A stretch of DNA of 64,000 nt, from positions 79,236,113 to 79,300,112 of the forward strand of contig NC_092225.1 of the NCBI RefSeq assembly GCF_036320965.1, given 5' to 3'. The translations under genes were made by a program, and so were the position numbers. This DNA comes from Panulirus ornatus (Eukaryota; Arthropoda; Malacostraca; Decapoda; Palinuridae). Of the stretch, positions 36,571 to 45,843 are shown in pieces. The first letter of the stretch is position 1, and every line of letters starts with the position of its first letter. The notes under the pieces are model-generated. The model was not told the origin of the DNA. It made no database searches and was given only the letters and a program-made list of their open reading frames with translations.

Positions 36571-37898
36571 TCTGGATATGGGTGTTATTTTACATGCTTA
36601 TCAAGTATTTTGAGTCAAATTACCAAATTTTGCATTATTAATGCTTTAATTACTCAACCAATTACATGAATTTTTGGGTTTTGACCACAGATTCCTGTTC
36701 AGCAAATGTAAAAGCATCTATCCTTAAATTTCCAAGAAAATCCATTTAAAAAAAAAAAATCAAGAAAAATCCAAGGCCTTGCATTTTCCTCAGATTTTTA
36801 ACTTCTTGAGATTTTAATGAAAATCTGAGTATACATGTTATTTTACAAGCTGATTAAAGTATTTCAAGTCAAATGACTGTATTTTACATTATCAATGCCA
36901 CTAATTACCCTTAGACTAATTATAAAATTATTATGCTAAGTACTTAACTAATTACACGAATTTTTAGGTTTGTACCACAGATTTGTATTCAGCATACCTA
37001 AAATCATCTATCCTAAAATTCTCAAGAAAATTCATTTTGCTCAGACTTTCAACTTCTTCAGATTTTAATGAAAATTTGGGAAGATATTATTTTGCATGCT
37101 GATTAAGTATTTCGAGTCAAATGACTGCACTTCGCGTTATTAATGCCTTTAATTACCCCTTAGATTAATTATATTTTTTAAATGCTAATTACTCGACTAA
37201 TTACATGAATATTTAGGTTTTGACCAGAGATTCATATTCAGCATACCTAAAAGCATCTATCCTGAAATTTTCAAGGAAATCCATTCTTGAAAAAAAAAAT
37301 CAAAGAAAAATTCAAGGCTTGCATTTTGTTCAGATTTTCAACTTCTTCAGATTTTAATGAAAATCTGGGTATGGATGTTACTCTACAATCTGATTAAGTA
37401 TTTCGAGTCAAATGACTGCATTTCGCATTATTAATGCCTTTAATTACCCTTAGATTAAATCATAAAATTAATATGCTACTTACTCGGCAAATTACACGAA
37501 TTTTTGGGTTTTGACCACAGATTCCAATTCAGGATACCTTAAAGCATCTATCCTGAAATTTTCAAGAAAATCAATTTTTTGAAAAGAATCAAGAAAAATC
37601 CAGCCTTGCATTTTCCTCGGATTTCACTACTTCAGATTTTAATGAAAATCTGGGTATAGATGTTATTTTCCCTGCTGCTTAAATATTTCGAGTCAAATGA
37701 CTGCATTTCGTATCATGAAGCCTTTAATTACCCCTTAGATCAATTATGATATTCATATGCTAAAAACTCCACTAAGTACACGAATTTTTGGTTTTGACCA
37801 CAGATTTGTGTTCACCATACCTAAAAGCATCTATCCTGAAATACTCAAAAAAGTCCATTTCTTTGAAAAAAATCAAGAAAAATCCTAGGCTATATATC
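36571..37898. repeat. Satellite array block 8
   Basis: Nearly five monomers, several matching variants of block 7 in the same order. The block ends within CTAGGCTATATAT, the palindrome segment, where type C repeat 2 begins. Confidence 0.92.
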
Positions 37899-38132
37899 TT
37901 TCTTTTTTCTTTCAAACTATTCGCCATTTTCCCGCATTAGCGAGGTAGCGTTAAGAACAGAGGACTGAGCCTTTGAGGGACTACCCTCACCTGGCCCAAT
38001 TCTCTGTTCCTTCTTTTGGAAAATTAAAAAAAAAACGAGAGGGGAGGATTTCCAGCCCCCCGCTCCCTCCCCTTTTAGTCGCCTTCTACGACATGCAGGG
38101 AATACGTGGGAAGTATTCTTGCTCCCCTATCC

Positions 38133-38135
<3 letters not shown>
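37899..38135 (+). mobile_element. Type C repeat 2 (SINE-like, (AT)n-tailed), long form
   Basis: About 237 bp on the plus strand: TTTCAAACTATTCGCCATTT, CCCGCATTAGCGAGGTAGCG, TTAAGAACAGAGGACTGAGC, CCTCACCTGGCCC, TTGGAAAATTAAA, GAGGGGAGGATTTCCAGCC, then TTTTAGTCGCCTTCTACGAC, ATGCAGGGAATACGTGG and a 3' (AT)n tail at 38136-38188. It has no coding capacity. The 12-bp core GCGAGGTAGCGT differs by one base from the LINE 3' UTR core. The class is inferred: a short, non-coding, dinucleotide-tailed retroposon. Confidence 0.68.

Positions 38136-38188
<53 letters not shown>
38136..38188. repeat. (AT)n tail of type C repeat 2
   Basis: About 53 bp of alternating AT, followed directly by the T-rich 3' tail of LINE copy 11 on the opposite strand. 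Confidence 0.92.
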
Positions 38189-38196
<8 letters not shown>

Positions 38197-40617
38197 GTTT
38201 TGCTTTGTCGCTGTCTCCCGCATTTGCGAGGTAGCGCAAGGAAACAGACAAAAGAAATGGCCCAACCCACCCCCATACACATGTATATACATACACGTCC
38301 ACACACGCAAATATACATACCTACACAGCTTTCCATGGTTTATCCCAGACGCTTCACATGCCCTGATTCAATCCACTGACAGCACGTCAACCCCGGTATA
38401 CCACATCGCTCCAATTCACTCTATTCCTTGCCCTCCTTTCACCATCCTGCATGTTCAGGCCCCGATCACACAAAATCTTTTTCACTCCATCTTTCCACCT
38501 CCAATTTGGTCTCCCTCTTCTCCTCGTTCCCTCCACCTCCGACACATATATCCTCTTGGTCAATCTTTCCTCACTCATTCTCTCCATGTGCCCAAACCAT
38601 TTCAAAACACCCTCTTCTGCTCTCTCAACCACGCTCTTTTTATTTCCACACATCTCTCTTACCCTTACGTTACTTACTCGATCAAACCACCTCACACCAC
38701 ACATTGTCCTCAAACACCTCATTTCCAGCACATCCATCCTCCAGCGCACAACTCTATCCATAGCTCACGCCTCGCAACCATACAACATTGTTGGAACCAC
38801 TATTCCTTCAAACATACCCATTTTTGCTTTCCGAGATAATGTTCTCGACTTCCACACATTCTTCAAGGCTCCCAGAATTTTCGCCCCCTCCCCCACCCTA
38901 AGATCCACTTCCGCTTCCATGGGTCCATCCGCTGCCAGATCCACTCCCAGATATCTAAAACACTTCACTTCCTCCAGTTTTTCTCCATTCAAACTCACCT
39001 CCCAATTGACTTCACCCTCAACCCTACTGTACCTAATAACCTTGCTCTTATTCACATTTACTCTTAACTTTCTTCTTTCACACACTTTACCAAACTCAGT
39101 CACCAGCTTCTGCAGTTTCTCACATGAATCAGCCACCAGCGCTGTATCATCAGCGAACAACAACTGACTCACTTCCCAAGCTCTCTCATCCACAACAGAC
39201 TTCATTCTTGCCCCTCTTTCCAAAACTCTTGCACTCACCTCCCTAACAACCCCATCCATAAACAAATTAAACAACCATGGAGACATCACACACCCCTGCC
39301 GCAAACCTACATTCACTGAGAACCAATCACTTTCCTCTCTTCCTACACTTACACATGCCTTACATCCTCGATAAAAACTTTTCACTGCTTCTAACAACTT
39401 GCCACCCACACCATATATTCTTAATACCTTCCACAGAGCATCTCTATCAACTCTATCATATGCCTTCTCCAGATCCATAAATGCTACATACAAATCTATT
39501 TGCTTTTCTAAGTATTTCTCACATACATTCTTCAAAGCAAACACCTGATCCACACATCCTCTACCACTCCTGAAACCACACTGCTCTTCTCCAATCTGAT
39601 GCTCTGTACATGCCTTCACCCTCTCAATCAATACCCTCCCATATAATTTACCAGGAATACTCAACAAACTTATACCTCTGTAATTTGAGCACTCACTCTT
39701 ATCCCCTTTGCCTTTGTACAATGGCACTATGCAAGCATTCCGCCAATCCCCAGGCACCTCACCATGAGTCATGCATACATCAAATAACCTTACCAACCAG
39801 TCAACAATACAGTCACCCCCTTTTTTAATAAATTCCACTGCAATACCATCCACACCTGCTGCCTTGCCGGCTTTCATCTTCCGCAAAGCTTTTACTACCT
39901 CTTCTCTGTTTACCAAATCATTTTCCCCAACCCTCTCACTTTGCACACCACCTCGACCAAGACACCCTATATCTGCCACTTTATCATCAAACACATTCAA
40001 CAAACCTTCAAAATACTCACTCCATCTCCTTCTCACATCACCACTACTTGTTATCACCTCCCATTAGCGCCCTTCACTGAAGTTCCCATTTGCTCCCATG
40101 TCTTACGCACTTTATTTACCTCCTTCCAGAACATCTTTTTATTCTCCCTAAAATTCAATGATACTCTCTCACCCCAACTCTCATTTGCCCTCTTTTTCAC
40201 CTCTTCCACCTTTCTCTTGACCTCCTGTCTCTTTCTTTTATACATCTCCCACTCAATTGCATTTTTTCCCTGCAAAAATCGTCCAAATGCCTCTCTCTTC
40301 TCTTTCACTAATAATCTTACTTCTTCATCCCACCACTCACTACCCTTTCTAATCAACCCACCTCCCACGGTTCTCATGCCACAAGCATCTTTTGCGCAAT
40401 CCATCACCGATTCCCTAAATACATCCCATTCCTCCCCCACTCCCCTTACTTCCATTGTTCTCACCTTTTTCCATTCTGTACTTAGTCTCTCCTGGTACTT
40501 CCTCACACACGTCTCCTTCCCAAGCTCACTTACTCTCACCACCCTCTTCACCCCAACATTCACTCTTCTTTTCTGAAAACCCATACAAATCTTCACCTTA
40601 GCCTCCACAAGATAATG
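38189..40617 (-). mobile_element. RTE-like LINE copy 11 (subfamily A), lightly decayed
   Basis: About 2.4 kb on the minus strand, from a T-rich tail to a truncation just after the endonuclease (EAKVKICMGF). It has the short 3' UTR, but the tail TTTTGCTTTG is B-like rather than the ATACTTTG of most A copies. There are two inactivating changes: TGG to TGA at about 38764-38766 (AWAMDR region), which splits frames 38387-38761 and 38765-40057, and a 1-base loss near 40062, which separates 40054-40608. The FADD motif is intact. Confidence 0.87.
38765..40057 (-). pseudogene. Reverse transcriptase fragment of LINE copy 11
   Basis: A 430-codon stretch with the reverse transcriptase core: FMDLEKAYDRVDRDALW, RQGCVMSPWLFN and LLFADD. 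It ends at a premature TGA replacing the Trp of CEAWAMDR. The remaining 124 codons of the tail follow in the same frame, and the upstream linker is in another frame. Confidence 0.8.
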
Positions 40618-43071
40618 AAGCCTTTAATTACCCCTTAAATTATATTAATATGCTAATTACTCCATGAATTACATGAATTTTTGGGTTTTGACCACAGATT
40701 CGTATTCAGCATACATAAAAGCATCAATCCTGAAAGTTTCAAGAAAATCCATTTTTTCAAAAAAATCAAGAGAAATCCTTGCATTTTCCTCATATTTTCA
40801 ACTTCTTCAGATTTTAATGATAATCTGCGTATAGATGTTATTTTACATGCTGATTAAGTACTTTGAGTCAAATGACAGCATTTCGCATTATTAATGCCTT
40901 TAATTACATCTTAGATTAATTATAATAAAATCAGTATGCTAATTACTCGAGTAATTACACAAATTTTTGGGTTTTGACAACAGATTCACATTCAGCATAA
41001 CTAAAAGCATCTATCCTAAAATTCTCAACAAATCCATTCTTTAAAAAAAAAATCAAGAAAAATCCAAGGCTATAATTTATAGCCTTGGATTTTCCTCAGA
41101 TCTTCAACTTCAGATTTTAATGAAAATCTGGATATAGATGTTATTTTACATGCTGACTAAGTATTTCAAGTCAAATGACTGCATTTCTTATCATGAAGCC
41201 TTTAATTACCCCTTAGATTAATTATAACAATATCAATATGCTAATTACTCCATGAATTATGTGAATTTTTGGGGTTTGACCACAGATTTGTAATCAGCAT
41301 ACCTAAAAGCATCTATCCTGAAAGTTTCAAGAACATCCATTTTTTTAAAAATAATCAGGAGAAATCCTTGCATTTTCCTCATAATTTCAACTTCAGATTT
41401 TAATGATAATCTGGGTATAGCTGTTATTTTACATGCTGATTAAGTATTTTGAGTCAAATGACAGCATTTTGCATTATTAATGCCTTTAATTTCATCTTAG
41501 ATTAATTATAATAAAATCAGTATGCTAATTACTCGAGTAATTACACAAAGTTTTGGGTTTTGACAAAAGATTTGTATTCAGCATACCTAAAAGCATCTAT
41601 CCTGATTTCTCAAGAAAATCCATTTTTTGAAAAAAAAATCAAGAAAAATCCAAAGCTATAATATATAGCCTTGCATTTTCCTCAGATTTTCAACTTCAGA
41701 TTTTAATGAAAATCTGGATATAGATGTTATTTCACATGCTGATTAAGTACGTCGAGTCAAATGACTGCATTTCCCATTATTAATACCTTAACTCAGATTA
41801 ATTATAACAATATTGATATACTAAAATACTCGACTAATTACAGGAATCTTTAGGTTTGACCACAGATTCGTATTTAGCATACCAAAAAGCATCTATCCTG
41901 AAATTCTTAAGAACATCCATTTTCTCAAAAAATCAAGATTTTCAACTTCAGATTTTACTGAAAATCTGGGCATAGATCTTCTTTTATATGCTGATTAAGT
42001 ATTTCGAGTCAAATGACTGCATTTCGCATTATCAATGCCTTTAATTACCCTTAGATAAATTAATATAATTAGTATGCTAATTACTCGAATTTTTGGGTTT
42101 TGACCACAGATTCGTATTCAGCATACCTAAAAGCATCTATCCTGAAATTCAAGAAAATCAATTTTTTGAAAATATCAAGAAAAATCCAATCTATTTTCTT
42201 CACATTTTCAACTTCAGATTTTAATAAAAATTGAGTCATGGAAGTTATTTTACATGTTGATTAAGTATTTCGAGTCAAATGACTGCATTTCACATTATTG
42301 ATGCCTTTAATTACCCCTTAGGTTATAGTAATATTAATAAGTTGATTACTTGACTAATTACATGAATTTTCAGGTTTTGACCACAGATTCGTATTCAGCA
42401 CACCTAAAAGCATCTATCCTGAGATTCTCAAGAAAATCCATTTTTTGGAAAAAAAAAAAAAAAATCGAGAAAAATCCAAGCCTTGCATTTTTCTCAGATT
42501 TTCAACTTCTTCAGATTTTAATGAAAATCTGGGTACAGATGTTATTTTACATGCTGATTAAGTGTTTCGAGTAAAATGAATGCATTTTGCATTATTAAAG
42601 CCTTTAATTACCCCTCAGTATAATTATAATACATCTTAATTACTCGACTAATTACACAAATTTTTGGGTTTTGACTACAGATTCATATTCAGCATACCTA
42701 AAATCATCTATCCTGAAATTCTCAAGAAAATCCATTTTTTGAAAAAATCATGAAAAATCCAAGGCTCTTTCATTTTGCTCAGATTTTCAGCTTCAGATTT
42801 TTATGAAAATCTGGGTATAGATGTTGTTTTACATTCTGATTAAGTATTTCGAAACAAATGACTGCATTTCTCATCATTAATGCCTTTAATTACCCCTTAG
42901 ATTATGATAAAATTAATATGCTAATTACTCGACTAATTACACGAATTTTTGGGTTTTGACCACAGATTCATATTCTGCATACCCAAAAGCATCTAGCCTG
43001 AAATTCTCAAGAAAATCCATTTTCTGAAAAAAAAAAAAAAGAAAAAAGAAAAATCCAAGGCTTTGCATTTC
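40618..43071. repeat. Satellite array block 9, with dimeric higher-order repeat; right edge of the array
   Basis: About nine monomers. Two consecutive dimers (about 40618-41205 and 41206-41800) repeat with a 586-588 bp shift and share variants found nowhere else nearby: TACTCCATGAATTA, CCTGAAAGTTTCAAGAA, AGAAATCCTTGCATTTTCC and ACTCGAGTAATTACAC. A 29-bp dyad with 14-bp arms around a single T lies at 41062-41090, and its less perfect partner is at about 41651-41673. The array ends at GCTTTGCATTTCCCTCGC near 43071, where LINE copy 12 starts, and no satellite is seen to the right. Confidence 0.9.
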
Positions 43072-44094
43072 CCTCGCAACCATACAACATTGTTGGAACC
43101 ACTATTCCTTCAAACATACCCATTTTTGCTTTCCGAGATAATCTTCTCAAGTTCCACACATTCTTCAAGGCTCCCAGAATTTTCGCCCCCTCCCCCACCC
43201 GATGATCCACTTCCGCTTCCATGGTTCCATCCGCTGCCAGATCCACTCCCAGATATCTAAAACACTTCACTTCCTCCAGTTTTTCTCCATTCAAACTCAC
43301 CTCCCAATTGACTTGACCCTCAACCCTACTGTACCTAATAACCTTGCTCTTATTCACATTTACTCTTAACTTTCTTCTTTCACACACTTTACCAAACTCA
43401 GTCACCAGCTTCTGCAGTTTCTCACATGAATCAGCCACCAGCGCTGTATCATCAGCGAACAACAACTGACTCACTTCCCAAGCTCTCTCATCCCCAACAC
43501 ACTTCATACTTGCCCCTCTTTCCAAAACTCTTGCATTCACCTCCCTAACAACCCCATCCATAAACAAATTAAACAACCATGGAGACATCACACACCCCTG
43601 CCGCAAACCTACATTCACTGAGAACCAATCACTTTCCTCTCTTCCTACACGTACACATGCCTTACATCCTCGATAAAAACTTTTCACTGCTTCTAACAAC
43701 TTGCCTCCCACAGAGCATCTCTATCAACTCTATCATATGCCTTCTCCAGATCCATAAATGCTACATACAAATCCATTTGCTTTTCTAAGTATTTCTCACA
43801 TACATTCTTCAAAGCAAACACCTGATCCACACATCCTCTACCACTTCTGAAACCACACTTCTCTTCCCCAATCTGATGCTCTGTACATGCCTTCACCCTC
43901 TCAATCAATACCCTCCCATATAATTTACCAGGAATACTCAACAAACTTATACCTCTGTAATTTGAGCACTCACTCTTATCCCCTTTGCCTTTGTACAATG
44001 GCACTATGCACGCATTCCGCCAATCCTCAGGCACCTCACCGTGAGTCATACATACATTAAATAACCTTACCAACCAGTCAACAAATAACATCTA
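43072..44094 (-). mobile_element. RTE-like LINE copy 12, truncated at both ends
   Basis: About 1.0 kb on the minus strand from CEG-YLMTG near the C-terminal part to DWLVRLFN. Unlike the other copies it lacks the 3' end and UTR: it begins at CCTCGCAACCATACAAC beside satellite, so a deletion or recombination removed the 3' end. An internal 33-bp deletion between two CCACA repeats (near 43711) removes WKVLRIYGVG and joins DALW to EASC. Frames 43007-43711 and 43693-44091 result. The last 293 bp, with 9 bp of flank, are duplicated at 45542-45843. Confidence 0.85.
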
Positions 44095-44103
44095 TGGAAA
44101 TAA
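43802..44103. repeat. 302-bp direct duplication, left copy
   Basis: Identical base for base, over all 302 positions that I compared, to 45542-45843 (offset exactly 1740). It contains the 5' end of LINE copy 12 and the flank ending CTATGGAAATAA. It shares a private variant (CACACTTCTCTTCC where other LINE copies have CACACTGCTCTTCC). It flanks LINE copy 13 and behaves as its target-site duplication. Confidence 0.93.
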
Positions 44104-45508
44104 CATCAGATTGGGGAAGAGCAGTGCGGTTTCAGAAGTGGTAGAGGATGTGTGGATCAGGTGTTTGCTTTGAAGAATGTATGTGAGAAATACTTAGAAA
44201 AGCAAATGGATTTGTATGTAGCATTTATGGATCTGGAGAAGGCATATGATAGAGTTGATAGAGATGCTCTGTGGAAGGTATTAAGAATATATGGTGTTGG
44301 AGGCAAGTTGTTAGAAGCAGTGAAAAGTTTTTATCGAGGATGTAAGGCATGTGTACGTGTAGGAAGAGAGGAAAGTGATTGGTTCTCAGTGAATGTAGGT
44401 TTGCGGCAGGGGTGTGTGATGTCTCCATGGTTGTTTAATTTGTTTATGGATGGGGTTGTAAGGGAGGTAAATGCAAGAGTCCTGGAAAGAGGGGCAAGTA
44501 TGAAGTCTGTTGGGGATGAGAGAGCTTGGGAAGTGAGTCAGTTGTTGTTCGCTGATGATACAGCGCTGGTGGCTGATTCATGTGAGAAACTGCAGAAGCT
44601 GGTGACTGAGTTTGGTAAAGTGTGTGGAAGAAGAAAGTTGAGAGTAAATGTGAATAAGAGCAAGGTTATTAGGTACAGTAGGGGTGAGGGTCAAGTCAAT
44701 TGGGAGGTGAGTTTGAATGGGGAAAAACTGGAGGAAGTGAAGTGTTTTAGATATCTGGGAGTGGATCTGTCAGCGGATGGAACCATGGAAGCGGAAGTGG
44801 ATCATAGGGTGGGGGAGGGGGCGAAAATTTTGGGAGCCTTGAAAAATGTGTGGAAGTCGAGAACATTATCTCGGAAAGCAAAAATGGGTATGTTTGAGGG
44901 AATAGTGGTTCCAACAATGTTGTATGGTTGCGAGGCGTGGGCTATGGATAGAGATGTGCGCAGGAGGATGGATGTGCTGGAAATGAGATGTTTGAGGACA
45001 ATGTGTGGTGTGAGGTGGTTTGATCGAGTAAGTAACGTAAGGGTAAGAGAGATGTGTGGAAATAAAAAGAGCGTGGTTGAGAGAGCAGAAGAGGGTGTTT
45101 TGAAATGGTTTGGGCACATGGAGAGAATGAGTGAGGAGAGATTGACCAAGAGGATATATGTGTCGGAGGTGGAGGGAACGAGGAGAAGAGGGAGACCAAA
45201 TTGGAGGTGGAAAGATGGAGTGAAAAAGATTTTGTGTGATCGGGGCCTGAACATGCAGGAGGGTGAAAGGAGGGCAAGGAATAGAGTGAATTGGAGTCAT
45301 GTGGTATACAGGGGTTGACGTGCTGTCAGTGGATTGAATCAAGGCATGTGAAGCGTCTGGGGTAAACCATGGAAAGCTGTGTAGGTATGTATATTTGCGT
45401 GTGTGGACGTGTGTATGTACATGTGTATGGGGGGGGGGGGGGGGTTTGGGCCATTTCTTTCGTCTGTTTCCTTGCGCTACCTCGCAAACGCGGGAGACAG
45501 CGACAAAG

Positions 45509-45541
<33 letters not shown>
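44104..45541 (+). mobile_element. RTE-like LINE copy 13 (subfamily A), young
   Basis: 1438 bp on the plus strand, from HQIGEEQCGFRSGRG to a pure A run of about 30 bases. It lies between the two halves of a perfect 302-bp duplication. It has the short 3' UTR with a 16-base G run at about 45429-45444. Shares RGEGQ, LSADGT, MDRDVRRR and SHVVYRG with copy 7, so both came from one recent source. The exact flank identity and open frame make it the best candidate for the youngest insertion in the window. Confidence 0.9.
44152..45318 (+). CDS. Reverse transcriptase and tail of LINE copy 13 (partial)
   Basis: A 388-codon open frame from MDQVFALKN-type sequence (the first codon is the GTG of GCVDQ) to VVYRG. 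It has motif A FMDLEKAYD, motif B RQGCVMSPWLFNLFMDG and motif C LLFADD, followed by WFGHMERM and GRPNWRWKD. The finger part of the reverse transcriptase and the whole endonuclease are missing through truncation, so it is not functional alone. Confidence 0.8.
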   Translation: MDQVFALKNVCEKYLEKQMDLYVAFMDLEKAYDRVDRDALWKVLRIYGVGGKLLEAVKSFYRGCKACVRVGREESDWFSVNVGLRQGCVMSPWLFNLFMDGVVREVNARVLERGASMKSVGDERAWEVSQLLFADDTALVADSCEKLQKLVTEFGKVCGRRKLRVNVNKSKVIRYSRGEGQVNWEVSLNGEKLEEVKCFRYLGVDLSADGTMEAEVDHRVGEGAKILGALKNVWKSRTLSRKAKMGMFEGIVVPTMLYGCEAWAMDRDVRRRMDVLEMRCLRTMCGVRWFDRVSNVRVREMCGNKKSVVERAEEGVLKWFGHMERMSEERLTKRIYVSEVEGTRRRGRPNWRWKDGVKKILCDRGLNMQEGERRARNRVNWSHVVYRG

Positions 45542-45543
<2 letters not shown>

Positions 45544-45843
45544 ATTCTTCAAAGCAAACACCTGATCCACACATCCTCTACCACTTCTGAAACCACACTT
45601 CTCTTCCCCAATCTGATGCTCTGTACATGCCTTCACCCTCTCAATCAATACCCTCCCATATAATTTACCAGGAATACTCAACAAACTTATACCTCTGTAA
45701 TTTGAGCACTCACTCTTATCCCCTTTGCCTTTGTACAATGGCACTATGCACGCATTCCGCCAATCCTCAGGCACCTCACCGTGAGTCATACATACATTAA
45801 ATAACCTTACCAACCAGTCAACAAATAACATCTATGGAAATAA
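45542..45843. repeat. 302-bp direct duplication, right copy
   Basis: Second copy of 43802-44103. It starts in the A tail of LINE copy 13 at ACATTCTTC and ends CTATGGAAATAA, after which unique sequence (AAAAACACTAATGTTGC) begins. It is the true continuation of LINE copy 12 into its right flank. Confidence 0.93.

Noticed and set aside
30891..38135. tRNA gene or clear polymerase III promoter in the type C repeat or LINE UTR core
   Set aside because: TAGCGCAAGG resembles an A box only partly, no B box is at a suitable distance, and no cloverleaf could be drawn.
1..43071. CRISPR-like array, because of regular repeats
   Set aside because: The whole approximately 280-bp unit is repeated. There are no unique spacers between short repeats, and the context is eukaryotic.
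1..43071. CENP-B box in the satellite monomer
   Set aside because: I looked for TTCG....A..CGGG. TTCG occurs in ATTTCGAGTC and ATTTCGCATT, but no CGGG follows at the right spacing.
1..43071. TAATTA-rich direct repeat as a homeodomain regulatory cluster
   Set aside because: TAATTA is expected often in DNA this AT-rich, and no gene lies nearby. I describe the motif as a repeat feature only.
43072..45541. Copies 12 and 13 as one element with a 5' inversion (twin priming)
   Set aside because: The two cover overlapping parts of the protein and differ in private variants, and the 302-bp exact duplication places copy 13 as a separate insertion.
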